Source: an uncultured Flavobacteriia bacterium (GTDB taxonomy: Bacteria; Bacteroidota; Bacteroidia; Flavobacteriales_D; Crocinitomicaceae). From it: 64,000 nt of DNA. Location: assembly GCA_937975705.1 (NCBI GenBank), contig CALJTX010000040.1, positions 62,001 through 126,000 of the forward strand, written 5' to 3'. Shown piece after piece: positions 8,814 to 16,303 of this stretch (its first letter is position 1; each line of letters starts with the position of its first letter). The position numbers and the translations under genes are program-made. The notes under the pieces were generated by a model. That model saw only the letters and a program-made list of their open reading frames with translations, did no database searches and was not told the DNA's origin.

Positions 8814-9914
8814 ATGAAAAAATTACTATTTACCCTTCTTTTGTTGCCATTTGCAGGTTTACTCCATGCACAACAGGCTACCGAAATTGCCGATGGTATT
8901 TATGCGCGCTTCACTACCAATAAAGGCATTATTGTTTGTCAGCTCGAATACCAAAAGACACCCATGACAGTTGGTAATTTTGTCGGGCTTGCCGAAGGAA
9001 AATTCAAGGTCGGTGACAAAGTTTTCACCCAACCCTTTTTTGATGGCCTGACTTTTCACCGCGTGATCGCCGATTTCATGATCCAAGGTGGAGACCCACA
9101 GGGTACAGGTGCTGGTGATCCGGGTTATAAATTTTACGACGAAATTGATCCAACACTCAAGCACACTGGGCCCGGCATTTTATCGATGGCCAACTCAGGT
9201 CCAAATACAAATGGGTCTCAATTCTTTATCACGCACAAAGAAACACCTTGGCTAGATGGCAAGCATACTGTTTTTGGACATGTTGTTTCAGGGCAAGATA
9301 TCGTGAATGCTATCGCGCAAAACGATACCATGCGCAAAGTAGAAATCATTCGCGTGGGTTCCTCAGCTAAAAAATGGGATGCTCAGGCAGCATTTGACCA
9401 AGTTTATTTGCTTAAAAAAGCAGCTGAAGCACAAGAACAAGCTGAGCTCGCTCAAATTGCCAATATGTCTCAAGAAGACTACAAAAACTACATGTACACT
9501 GAAATTAAAAAGAACTATCCAGCGGCCCAACAGAGCTCTTCTGGATTGGTATACGTTATCCTAGAGAATGGACAAGGAGCAGAAGTCAAGGAAGGCAACA
9601 AAGTGAGCCTACACTATACAGGAACTTTGCGTCGCGGCGGTAAAAAATTCGATTCTTCCAAAGACCGCAATGCACCGTTAGACTTTCAATACAAAGTGCA
9701 GCGCATGATACCAGGATTTGAAGAGGGCATTACCCTGATCAAAGAAGGCGGTAAAATCTTGTTGTTTATCCCTTATTACAACGCCTATGGCAAACAGGGC
9801 CGACCAGGTTCCATTCCTGCTTACTCAGATTTAGTTTTTGAAATTGAATTATTGAAAGTTACAGCCGACGCACAGGCAGTGCCTCACAACGAACACGACG
9901 GCCACCAACATTAA
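8814..9914 (+). CDS. Dual-family immunophilin: cyclophilin domain fused to FKBP domain
   Basis: A 366-residue exported protein carrying two unrelated proline isomerase folds in one chain. After a signal peptide (LLHAQQ cleavage region) comes a cyclophilin domain (about 30-185: FFDGLTFHRVIADFMIQGGD, SMANSGPNTNGSQFFIT, HTVFGHVVSGQDIV). A helical linker follows (about 200-245), then an FKBP domain (about 250-350: KVSLHYTGTLRRGGKKFDSS, IPGFEEGI) and a histidine-rich tail (HNEHDGHQH). This order matches the cyclophilin-FKBP dual immunophilin class previously described from Flavobacterium. The tail might bind metal, which is speculation. It ends a four-gene plus-strand operon. Confidence 0.93.
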   Translation: MKKLLFTLLLLPFAGLLHAQQATEIADGIYARFTTNKGIIVCQLEYQKTPMTVGNFVGLAEGKFKVGDKVFTQPFFDGLTFHRVIADFMIQGGDPQGTGAGDPGYKFYDEIDPTLKHTGPGILSMANSGPNTNGSQFFITHKETPWLDGKHTVFGHVVSGQDIVNAIAQNDTMRKVEIIRVGSSAKKWDAQAAFDQVYLLKKAAEAQEQAELAQIANMSQEDYKNYMYTEIKKNYPAAQQSSSGLVYVILENGQGAEVKEGNKVSLHYTGTLRRGGKKFDSSKDRNAPLDFQYKVQRMIPGFEEGITLIKEGGKILLFIPYYNAYGKQGRPGSIPAYSDLVFEIELLKVTADAQAVPHNEHDGHQH

Positions 9915-9940
9915 GTTGCAGCCCGTAGGTTGCAGTTAGC

Positions 9941-10591
9941 TCAATTTGAAAATGCATAAGAGACGATATTCGCTCCCATTTGGAGTGCTTGTCGTCTTTT
10001 TTCTTGGGGGTCATTGTGAACTTGTGGGTCTTCCCAACCGTCAGACAAATCGGTTTCATAGGTATACAAGCACACCAATCTGCCTTCAATTACAATTCCA
10101 AAGGCTTGAGGACGCTTGCCATCGTGCTCATGTATTTTAGGTAAACCATTCGGGAAAGCATAACGCGCAGAAAATATCGGGTGGCTAGATGGCAGCTCCG
10201 TGAGGGTTGCTTCAGGAAATACTTTTTTGAGTTCTGCTCTAATGAAACCATCCATGCCGTAGTTGTCGTCGATATGCAAGAAACCTCCAGAGAGCAAGTA
10301 GGTTCTTAAATTCAAGGCTTCAGACTTCGAAAACACCACATTGCCGTGTCCGGTCATGTGAAGTAGGGGGTACTGAAATAAATCTGCACTGCCCACTTCT
10401 ACGTAAGGAACTTCTTTAGAAATGCTCGTGCCGAGTTCGGTATTGCAGAACTTGATCAAGTTAGGGAGCGCAGTAGGGTTGGCGTAGTAGTCACCGCCGC
10501 CATTGTATTTCAATACAGCTAACTGATAGCTTTGTGCCAAAACGCCAAGTGTTACAAATAAGGCACTGATGAGTAGACTGATTTTTTTCAC
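9941..10591 (-). CDS. DUF4159 exported protein
   Basis: A 216-residue protein with a signal peptide (MKKISLLISALFVTLGVLAQ) followed by a DUF4159 domain: LAVLKYNGGGDYYANPTALPNL at the start, then YPLLHMTGHGNVVFS, GGFLHIDDNYGMDG and SSHPIFSARYAFPNGLPKI. The fold resembles a glutamine-amidotransferase-like domain and acts in the periplasm. Biochemical role is unknown to me. Its ATG overlaps the ribD stop (ATGA), so it is translated from the ribD message. Confidence 0.85.
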   Translation of the reverse strand: MKKISLLISALFVTLGVLAQSYQLAVLKYNGGGDYYANPTALPNLIKFCNTELGTSISKEVPYVEVGSADLFQYPLLHMTGHGNVVFSKSEALNLRTYLLSGGFLHIDDNYGMDGFIRAELKKVFPEATLTELPSSHPIFSARYAFPNGLPKIHEHDGKRPQAFGIVIEGRLVCLYTYETDLSDGWEDPQVHNDPQEKRRQALQMGANIVSYAFSN

Positions 10592-11622
10592 GTTCGTCGT
10601 TTATAGTAATAAATTTGGTCGGTCCCGAAAGGATGAACATTCGTAGGGACGCGATTCAATACGGGCGCTTTGATTCCTTCACCGTAGTTCAAGTCTCCGA
10701 CTAGCACATATGCTTCGTCCCAAACGTTGTCGATGATGAAATATTGCAGGGTTCGGCTTCCTCCCTCCACCATCACTGAATGTATACCGCGTTTGTAAAG
10801 TTCTTCGAGGATATTTTTGGTGGCTGTTTCTTGAATTTTAATCCATTCGATATTGCCTTTTGTTTCATTTTTGAGCCGATTGAAGATAAGGGTAGGGGCA
10901 TCTTCTGAAAACAAACTGATGTCGTTTTGAACTTGGAGTTGGCTATCAATTAAAATTCGGATGGGGTTTTTGCCGCTGACTTCTCTTACGGTAAGAGAGG
11001 GGTTGTCATTGAGGGCGGTGTGTTTGCCAACGAGAATACTCATCTCTTGGCTGCGCCAGTGGTGCACTAAAGACCTGGATTCTTCTGAGGATATCCAATT
11101 GATTTGTTTTTGTTCGGCAGCGCGCAAGCGGTCAAGAAAACCGTCTTTGGTTTGTGCCCATTTGAGCACCACATGCGGACGTTGTTTTTGATGAAAACAA
11201 AAAAAGCGCTTGTTGAGTTGTTTGGCAGCGGACTCCAACACACCCACCTCCACTTGGATGCCCGCTTTGAGCAGGCGCTCAATGCCTTTGCCTGCTACTT
11301 TTGGGTTGGGATCTTTACAGGCCACCACCACTTTTGCGACTTTTTTGTCGATAAGCAGGTTGCTGCAAGGTGGCGTTTTGCCAAAATGCGCGCAGGGTTC
11401 TAGGCTGACATAAACGGTTGCGCCTTCGAGTGCTTGCGGGTCAGCAACTGCTGCAACAGCGTTCACCTCGGCATGCGGACCACCAAAAACTTGATGGTAT
11501 CCTTCGCCGATGATACGGTCATCTTTGACAATCACGCAGCCAACCATTGGGTTGGGGGCGACCAATCCTTGTCCTAAAATTGCGAGGTCTAGGCAGCGCT
11601 GCATGTAGTCTTGAGCCTTCAT
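10588..11622 (-). CDS. ribD: Bifunctional riboflavin deaminase/reductase
   Basis: Carries out two consecutive steps of riboflavin synthesis, deaminating the pyrimidine ring and then reducing the ribosyl side chain. The 344-residue protein has an N-terminal zinc deaminase (HAE at 50-52 with the catalytic glutamate, and the PCAHFGKTPPC zinc pair at C77 and C86) and a C-terminal reductase (about 148-340, MVEGGSRTLQYFI). Its promoter element lies in the 19-base gap after alkB and ends 5 bases before the ATG. No other rib gene is in view and I see no FMN riboswitch upstream. Confidence 0.96.
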   Translation of the reverse strand: MKAQDYMQRCLDLAILGQGLVAPNPMVGCVIVKDDRIIGEGYHQVFGGPHAEVNAVAAVADPQALEGATVYVSLEPCAHFGKTPPCSNLLIDKKVAKVVVACKDPNPKVAGKGIERLLKAGIQVEVGVLESAAKQLNKRFFCFHQKQRPHVVLKWAQTKDGFLDRLRAAEQKQINWISSEESRSLVHHWRSQEMSILVGKHTALNDNPSLTVREVSGKNPIRILIDSQLQVQNDISLFSEDAPTLIFNRLKNETKGNIEWIKIQETATKNILEELYKRGIHSVMVEGGSRTLQYFIIDNVWDEAYVLVGDLNYGEGIKAPVLNRVPTNVHPFGTDQIYYYKRRT

Positions 11623-11627
11623 TGAGC

Positions 11628-11635
11628 CAAAGTTA
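11628..11635 (-). promoter_or_regulatory. -7 promoter element for ribD
   Basis: TAACTTTG on the minus strand is squeezed into the 19-base space between the alkB stop and the ribD ATG. It ends 5 bases before the start codon, predicting a nearly leaderless message. Confidence 0.6.
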
Positions 11636-11641
11636 CTGATT

Positions 11642-12253
11642 TCAGCTAGACGGCTGTATCCAACGAAAGGTTAAATTGAGTCTAGCGTGCGTTAAGCCGC
11701 GTTTTTTAGGCAGCTGGTGTTTGAAGTGGTGTTGCAGCGCGCCATGCATATGGAGCAAACTGCCGTGTGCCAACACGATACTTTTTTTGTCGCCTGTTGT
11801 CAAATGCTTGAGTTCAAAAGGGCGCGCTGCACCTAAACTAATTGAGGCAATACTGGGGTTTTGACCAAGTACTTTTTCGTTGTCTGCATGCCAGCCATTT
11901 GAATCTTGCCCGTCTCGGTAGTGATTGATCAACAGGGCGTTGTAAGCGTAGCCCGTGCATTTTTCCACGCGTAGTCTGAGTTCATTTAAGAAGGTAGGGA
12001 ATGCTTCTGGTTGGAGTTCTTGCCCAGAATAGCCATATTGTTCGCCATTCAGCGCATAATAAGCCTCACGTCTCGGGACCTTTATTTTTTTTCCAAAAAG
12101 CGTGATTTCATTTTGTTTAAATGTCTTTTGTGCAAGCAGCTGCTCAAATAGGTGCTGCGCTGCAACTGGGTCCAGAAAATTCGGGTAGTAGTCGGCCAAG
12201 CCATCGCTAGCAATGACACTGATTGGATCCAAATTTTCATACTCGCTAAACAT
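11642..12253 (-). CDS. alkB: AlkB-like 2-oxoglutarate/Fe(II) dioxygenase
   Basis: Repairs alkylated bases in DNA or RNA by oxidative demethylation. The 203-residue protein has the HxD iron motif (H122 and D124 in WHADNE), a distal histidine (H179 in FKHQLPK) and the 2-oxoglutarate-binding RLNLTFR (191-197). The NxR substrate loop and length fit the ALKBH2/3-like branch. It is transcribed toward ribD with 19 bases between them and is divergent from the small mscS gene. Confidence 0.92.
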   Translation of the reverse strand: MFSEYENLDPISVIASDGLADYYPNFLDPVAAQHLFEQLLAQKTFKQNEITLFGKKIKVPRREAYYALNGEQYGYSGQELQPEAFPTFLNELRLRVEKCTGYAYNALLINHYRDGQDSNGWHADNEKVLGQNPSIASISLGAARPFELKHLTTGDKKSIVLAHGSLLHMHGALQHHFKHQLPKKRGLTHARLNLTFRWIQPSS

Positions 12254-12256
12254 TTC

Positions 12257-12264
12257 TATTTTTG
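12257..12264 (+). promoter_or_regulatory. -7 promoter element for the small MscS gene
   Basis: TATTTTTG matches TAnnTTTG and lies 15 bases before the ATG at 12280, in the 26-base divergent gap with alkB. Confidence 0.5.
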
Positions 12265-12279
12265 TGTTAAAATTACGAT

Positions 12280-13080
12280 ATGCACTTTATAGAAACACTT
12301 TTTGATCTCAAAACTGGAGATTTGAGTAAAGTTATTTTTGCTTTACTGACTAATTTGGTGCTGGCCATCGTGATTGCCGTTGTCGGATTTTGGCTTACAG
12401 GCGTCCTGACGCGCTTGGTGAACAGAATTTTGCGCAAAAGCGAAACAGACCCTGGGCTTATTTCGTTTTTAACGAGCTTCTTGTCGATGGCGCTCAAAAT
12501 AATGGTTTCGATCACCGCAATTACGCAGTTGGGTGTTGAAATGACCTCCTTTCTGACCTTACTTGGTGCAGCAGGAATTGCCATAGGTATGGCTTTTTCG
12601 GGTACGCTTTCAAACTTTGCCGGTGGCATCATGATCCTTGTACTCAAGCCCTTCAAAGTTGGTGACGACATCAAAGCATTAGGCGAACAAGGTGTGGTTT
12701 CGGAAATTCAAATTTTCAATACCTATTTAGTTACTGCAGACAACAAAACATTAGTTTATCCAAACGGACCACTCGCCAACGGTACCATTGTAAACTATAC
12801 CAAAGAAAAGAACAGAAGAATAGAATGGATCTTCATTTTTGACCAAGCCGTGCAGATCAGTCAAGTTCAAGAAGTCATCAAGGCGAACTTGGCTTTAGAT
12901 AAACGCATTTTACAAAAACCCGAACCCGTTGTTGGCGTGCAGCAACTCAATGAATCAGGTTTGCACATGCAGGTGCGCTGTTGGGTAAAAAATGCAGACT
13001 TTGGTGTTGTATTTCATCAAGGGCAGCAAGCGCTTATTGAGGCGCTAAGAAGTGCGCAAATCACTTTTGCAAAATCTTAA
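12280..13080 (+). CDS. Small MscS-family mechanosensitive channel (266 aa)
   Basis: An inner-membrane tension-gated channel of the short MscS type. There are three hydrophobic segments (about 16-40, 58-80 and 83-115). The third is the pore helix, with GAAGIAIGMAFSGTLSNFAGG, and the beta-domain follows (FKVGDDIKALGEQGVVSEIQIF, VYPNGPLANGTIVN). It is shorter than the MscS gene near 5 kb and closer to the E. coli MscS size. It is followed after 69 bases by the DUF1295 gene. Confidence 0.93.
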   Translation: MHFIETLFDLKTGDLSKVIFALLTNLVLAIVIAVVGFWLTGVLTRLVNRILRKSETDPGLISFLTSFLSMALKIMVSITAITQLGVEMTSFLTLLGAAGIAIGMAFSGTLSNFAGGIMILVLKPFKVGDDIKALGEQGVVSEIQIFNTYLVTADNKTLVYPNGPLANGTIVNYTKEKNRRIEWIFIFDQAVQISQVQEVIKANLALDKRILQKPEPVVGVQQLNESGLHMQVRCWVKNADFGVVFHQGQQALIEALRSAQITFAKS

Positions 13081-13090
13081 AGTTTTTTCT

Positions 13091-13132
13091 TAATTTCGGT
13101 ACCGAACCCCTTGCCACATTTTTTGAATGTGG
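13091..13132 (+). promoter_or_regulatory. Candidate promoter and 5'-leader hairpin before the DUF1295 gene
   Basis: TAATTTCG at 13091-13098 is a variant of TAnnTTTG that also appears upstream of three other genes here. Just after it, CCACATT and AATGTGG (13114-13120 and 13126-13132) form a 7-bp stem with a 5-base loop. No T-run follows, so it is not a terminator; it would lie in the 5' leader. Confidence 0.35.
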
Positions 13133-13149
13133 AGCTAACTGAACGAAAC

Positions 13150-14079
13150 ATGCTACTCACTATCTTACTTTTGATTTTTACTGTGGTTGTTGCACCACTT
13201 ATTTGTTTCAATTTTGGCTATACGCCAAACGAGCTCCAATTTGATATCCTTGGCCAAATGGCTTTGCCGGTAGGTTTGGTCATTGCGTATTGTTTTGTTG
13301 TCGGAGAAATCTCTCGCAACAACTCTCAGGTCGACAAACTCTGGAGTATTGTCCCGATTTACTATGTTTGGCACATGACGCTTTTGGCTCCCGAATTGTC
13401 TGAGCGCATGGTCCTGATGGCAATTCTCGCGACCATTTGGGGCGCCCGCCTCACCTTCAATTTTGCCCGCCGAGGCGCTTATACATGGCGTTTTTGGGCT
13501 GGAGAAGAAGACTACCGCTGGGAAGAACTCCGCAAGCGCCCAGGCTTCAACAATAAGTTCATTTGGGGTCTTTTCAATTTGTTCTTCATTTCAGCTTATC
13601 AGAACGTCCTGATCTTTTCGTTCACCGTTCCTATTTTAGCAACTCTTTCAGGTCAAGCCGATCCGCAATTAAATGTAATTGATTACATCTTGGCAGCACT
13701 TATGCTGCTTGCAGTAGCAATCGAATTTGTTGCCGATCAACAGCAATATGTATTTCAAACAGAAAAGCACCGCCGCATCAAAGCCGGAGAACCCTTGGGT
13801 GACTACGAAATTGGTTTTGTATCAACAGGTTTATGGAGCATTGTGCGCCATCCCAATTACGCCATGGAGCAAAGTATTTGGGTCATTTTCTATTTGTTTA
13901 GCGTCAACGCTACAGGTCAGTGGATCAACTGGACAATCGGTGGTTGTGTACTACTATTGATTCTTTTCAAAGGCAGCTCTGACTTCTCTGAAGAGCTCTC
14001 AGCCAACAAATATCCTGCCTACAAAGATTACCAAAAACGCGTTCCGAGGTTTATCCCATTTTTAAAATTCGGGAAGTAA
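13150..14079 (+). CDS. DUF1295 / steroid 5-alpha-reductase-like membrane protein
   Basis: A polytopic membrane protein of about 309 residues with seven or so hydrophobic segments. It carries the family hallmarks ARRGAYTWRFWAGEEDYRW, the EFVADQQ segment, and the C-terminal LWSIVRHPNYAMEQSIW and LSANKYPAYKDYQKRVPRFIP. Relatives reduce or methylate lipids, sterols or isoprenoid-like compounds; the substrate here cannot be read from the sequence. The ATG giving MLLTILLLIFTVVV is preferred to an upstream TTG (13111) because that codon lies at the foot of a leader hairpin. Confidence 0.85.
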   Translation: MLLTILLLIFTVVVAPLICFNFGYTPNELQFDILGQMALPVGLVIAYCFVVGEISRNNSQVDKLWSIVPIYYVWHMTLLAPELSERMVLMAILATIWGARLTFNFARRGAYTWRFWAGEEDYRWEELRKRPGFNNKFIWGLFNLFFISAYQNVLIFSFTVPILATLSGQADPQLNVIDYILAALMLLAVAIEFVADQQQYVFQTEKHRRIKAGEPLGDYEIGFVSTGLWSIVRHPNYAMEQSIWVIFYLFSVNATGQWINWTIGGCVLLLILFKGSSDFSEELSANKYPAYKDYQKRVPRFIPFLKFGK

Positions 14080-14104
14080 GCACTTGCGAATTTCGCAATT
14101 GCAA

Positions 14105-14124
14105 TAAAGGAGCTTCCTTTTTTT
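14105..14124 (+). terminator. Weak intrinsic terminator after the DUF1295 gene
   Basis: AAAGGA and TCCTTT form a 6-bp stem with a GCT loop, followed by a T-run (118-124 of this block). A 15-base palindrome (TTGCGAA-T-TTCGCAA, 14084-14098) lies just before it. The stem is weak, so termination is plausible but not certain. Confidence 0.45.
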
Positions 14125-14192
14125 AATTTTCTGCTACAGGTTCAGTGCCTTACATTTATGCTGTGAATGATTTACATCTAATGTGCTGCGCT

Positions 14193-14648
14193 ATGAAAAA
14201 ATCTATATTCTTTTTTGCCTTACTTGCATTCAGTTTTAGCTCTCTGAAGGCTCAAATGCCGAGATTTGGACTTGGTTTAGATCTACTTGGACCTGTTGGC
14301 ATTGCAAGTGCAAATATTACCCTTGATCTAAACGAACAGGTGCAATTAACCGCAGGAGGAGGTCTTATTGGCGCGTATGGAGGTGTGAAATATTACTTCA
14401 ATCCCTACAAAGAGTTGCGGTTTTATACCGGAATTCATTACACAAGTTTTGTGCGCTATTATGACTTTGATATTTTTTCAGGATTTTATACCGGTTCTGC
14501 GAGTGGGTTATATATCCCTTTGGGAATTCAAGTGCAGAAATCAGCTCATTTTTATGCCTCTTTTGAATTGGCATTTCGTTCCTTAAATACGGGGATGGAA
14601 CCCTATTCACCCGTATACCCCTGCGTAAAGTATACCTATAAATTCTAA
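14193..14648 (+). CDS. Small predicted outer-membrane beta-barrel protein, unknown function
   Basis: A 151-residue exported protein with a signal peptide (MKKSIFFFALLAFSFSSLKA). The mature part alternates polar and aromatic residues in short strands (GLGLDLLGPVGIASANITLD, LRFYTGIHYTSFVRYYDF) and ends in YTYKF, the aromatic C-terminus of outer-membrane barrels. Length would allow about six to eight strands. The ATG at the signal peptide is chosen over one 48 bases upstream that would add a non-signal N-terminus. I recognise no family. It converges on the 53-residue gene with only 3 bases between stops. Confidence 0.65.
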   Translation: MKKSIFFFALLAFSFSSLKAQMPRFGLGLDLLGPVGIASANITLDLNEQVQLTAGGGLIGAYGGVKYYFNPYKELRFYTGIHYTSFVRYYDFDIFSGFYTGSASGLYIPLGIQVQKSAHFYASFELAFRSLNTGMEPYSPVYPCVKYTYKF

Positions 14649-14651
14649 AGG

Positions 14652-14813
14652 CTAGCGCAAGAACTTCATTACACTGAATGCCAAAGCAAAAAATACAACA
14701 ACCTGCATGAACCATTGTGCGCTACTGCGGTGTCCTTTGGAGCGCAGGTAGAAATGATTGGCCGTGCCAACAACGATTCCGATAAGCAAGGAAATCAATA
14801 AAGGATTTTTCAT
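14652..14813 (-). CDS. 53-residue two-helix membrane protein, unknown
   Basis: A short open frame encoding 53 residues with two hydrophobic segments (PLLISLLIGIVVGTA, about 4-18, and FMQVVVFFALAFSVMKF, about 35-51). A basic, polar turn (YLRSKGHRSSAQW) separates them and it ends in the basic FLR. It lies 28 bases after the DUF1569 stop on the same strand, so it is likely the last gene of the diacylglycerol-kinase operon. It fills the only otherwise empty stretch here. The membrane topology and operon position support a real gene; no function is claimed. Confidence 0.6.
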   Translation of the reverse strand: MKNPLLISLLIGIVVGTANHFYLRSKGHRSSAQWFMQVVVFFALAFSVMKFLR

Positions 14814-14841
14814 TGCATGCGCGTTCAGAAAAGCGACAACT

Positions 14842-15297
14842 TTAAATCAAGCCAAATTGCTCAAAGTGATGAGCGAAGTGTTTGGTGTGCAAGCGCTGCC
14901 ATTGTGCGTAATTGAGTTGGCCATAAAAAGGATGAAGGGCCGTTGCGCTTTCATTTTCCTCGTAGTGTTCTAGAAAACTAAGGAAGGCGTCTGTAAATTC
15001 ATCTATTGCGGTTTCGAGTTCGTCGTTGCGCAAAGGTGTTTGCGGTGTTGCAAAAGAAACTTGAACGTCTTTGGCCATTGGCTTGTCAGATTCAAGCCAT
15101 GCTTGCATGCGCTCGATGCGCTCTTCGGGAACTTCTAATGTGAAGTCACCTTGCCCCATAGACATGTACAGCGCGTCAGCGAGGTGTTCAACCATGCGCT
15201 GTGGGCTCATTTGCCCCCATGAGGGTGTGGTGTTGGGTTTGAGAGCTGAAAGATGGGCCAACATGGCCTCGAGATCTAATTGAAAAGAAGTAGACAT
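14842..15297 (-). CDS. DUF1569 (DinB-superfamily-like) protein
   Basis: A 151-residue cytoplasmic helical protein. Its GQMSPQRMVEHLADALYMSMG and C-terminal LNYAQWQRLHTKHFAHHFEQFGL segments match the DUF1569 pattern and supply histidines that in DinB-like proteins bind a divalent metal. The catalytic role of this group is not established. Its ATG overlaps the stop of the kinase gene upstream (TAATG), so the two are translationally coupled. Confidence 0.8.
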   Translation of the reverse strand: MSTSFQLDLEAMLAHLSALKPNTTPSWGQMSPQRMVEHLADALYMSMGQGDFTLEVPEERIERMQAWLESDKPMAKDVQVSFATPQTPLRNDELETAIDEFTDAFLSFLEHYEENESATALHPFYGQLNYAQWQRLHTKHFAHHFEQFGLI

Positions 15298-16175
15298 TAT
15301 TTTTGACCTACGATGATGTGAAGTGAGTGAGGAACCACGCGTACATTGAGTTCACGCATGACCGTTAATGGCTCGCCGTCGTGGTGTGCAACACCATTAG
15401 GGAGTGAGATTTTGGCTTTTTGAAAGGAAATGACTTCTGAATAAATAGATTGATCAGAACGACCAGTAAAGAATTGGTAAATCATTTTGGGGATGCCAAA
15501 AAGTGAAAATGGCTTGAGGAGAAATAACTCGAGTTTGCCGTCGGTGGCATCGGATTTTGGAGATACTTTGAAACCATTGCCGAATTCTGAGGTATTGGCG
15601 ATGGTGCAGAGTACAACTGGAAGTTTCTTGATTTGCCCATTGGTATCGATGGAGATATTCATGGGGTTGTAGCGGAAAAACTCTTTAAGGACATGCTTGA
15701 CGTAAGTCCAGAAGCCACGTTTGTGGTCTTCGTCGAATTTTTTGGCAATAATGGCATCGAGCCCGTAGCCACCCACACCAAGGAAAGGTTGGTCATTGAC
15801 CATGACGGTATCCATGATGATTTGTTGGTTGAGGTTGATGGTTTGAATCGCTTTTTTGATGTTGCGCGGGATAAACATGTGGCGCGCCAAACCGTTGCCG
15901 GATCCGATAGGAATTACGGCTAAGCTGGTTTTGGTGCCGATAAGTGCCGTGCCTACTTCGTGAACAGAGCCATCGCCTCCAACAGCACACACGATGTCGA
16001 TACCAAGTTGAACGGCTTGTTTGGCCAATTCAATGGCGTGGCCTTTGTGTTTGGTGTATTGGATTTCAAAGGAGTAGGTGTCGTGGTCCAAGAAACGGCG
16101 AATAAGCGCAGGGATGTCGTCTTTGCGGCGAACACCTGAGATGGGATTGATAATAAACCAAATGCGTTTTTTCAT
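15297..16175 (-). CDS. Diacylglycerol/sphingosine kinase-like lipid kinase
   Basis: A lipid kinase of the DAGK catalytic family, 292 residues. It has the nucleotide-binding GGDGS (66-70) followed by HEV, and the PIGSGNGLARH motif (89-99). The C-terminal beta-sandwich is present (SEFGNGFKVSPKSDATDGKLEL). Such enzymes phosphorylate diacylglycerol or related lipids at the membrane face; the exact substrate is not readable. The ATG giving MKKRIWFIINPISG is preferred over an earlier in-frame start. A TAACTTTG element lies 30 bases upstream. Confidence 0.9.
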   Translation of the reverse strand: MKKRIWFIINPISGVRRKDDIPALIRRFLDHDTYSFEIQYTKHKGHAIELAKQAVQLGIDIVCAVGGDGSVHEVGTALIGTKTSLAVIPIGSGNGLARHMFIPRNIKKAIQTINLNQQIIMDTVMVNDQPFLGVGGYGLDAIIAKKFDEDHKRGFWTYVKHVLKEFFRYNPMNISIDTNGQIKKLPVVLCTIANTSEFGNGFKVSPKSDATDGKLELFLLKPFSLFGIPKMIYQFFTGRSDQSIYSEVISFQKAKISLPNGVAHHDGEPLTVMRELNVRVVPHSLHIIVGQK

Positions 16176-16205
16176 TTTTTTGGACCGCGCTACTTGCGCT
16201 TTTCT

Positions 16206-16213
16206 CAAAGTTA
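16206..16213 (-). promoter_or_regulatory. -7 promoter element for the lipid kinase operon
   Basis: TAACTTTG on the minus strand matches the TAnnTTTG consensus, with a leader of about 30 bases to the ATG. Confidence 0.5.
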
Positions 16214-16303
16214 AACATTTTTTGTCAAAGCCTCATAAAGATTTATCGATGAAATGTCGTTAACTCCGGCTTTTGCGGTATTTTTAGCAGCAAATATAAT
16301 GCC

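Noticed and set aside
11100..11622. FMN riboswitch for ribD
   Set aside because: The promoter element lies 5 bases before the ATG, so there is no room for a leader.
12273..12674. 133-residue frame opposite the small mscS gene
   Set aside because: Antisense shadow rich in Ser, Lys and Ile with no promoter.
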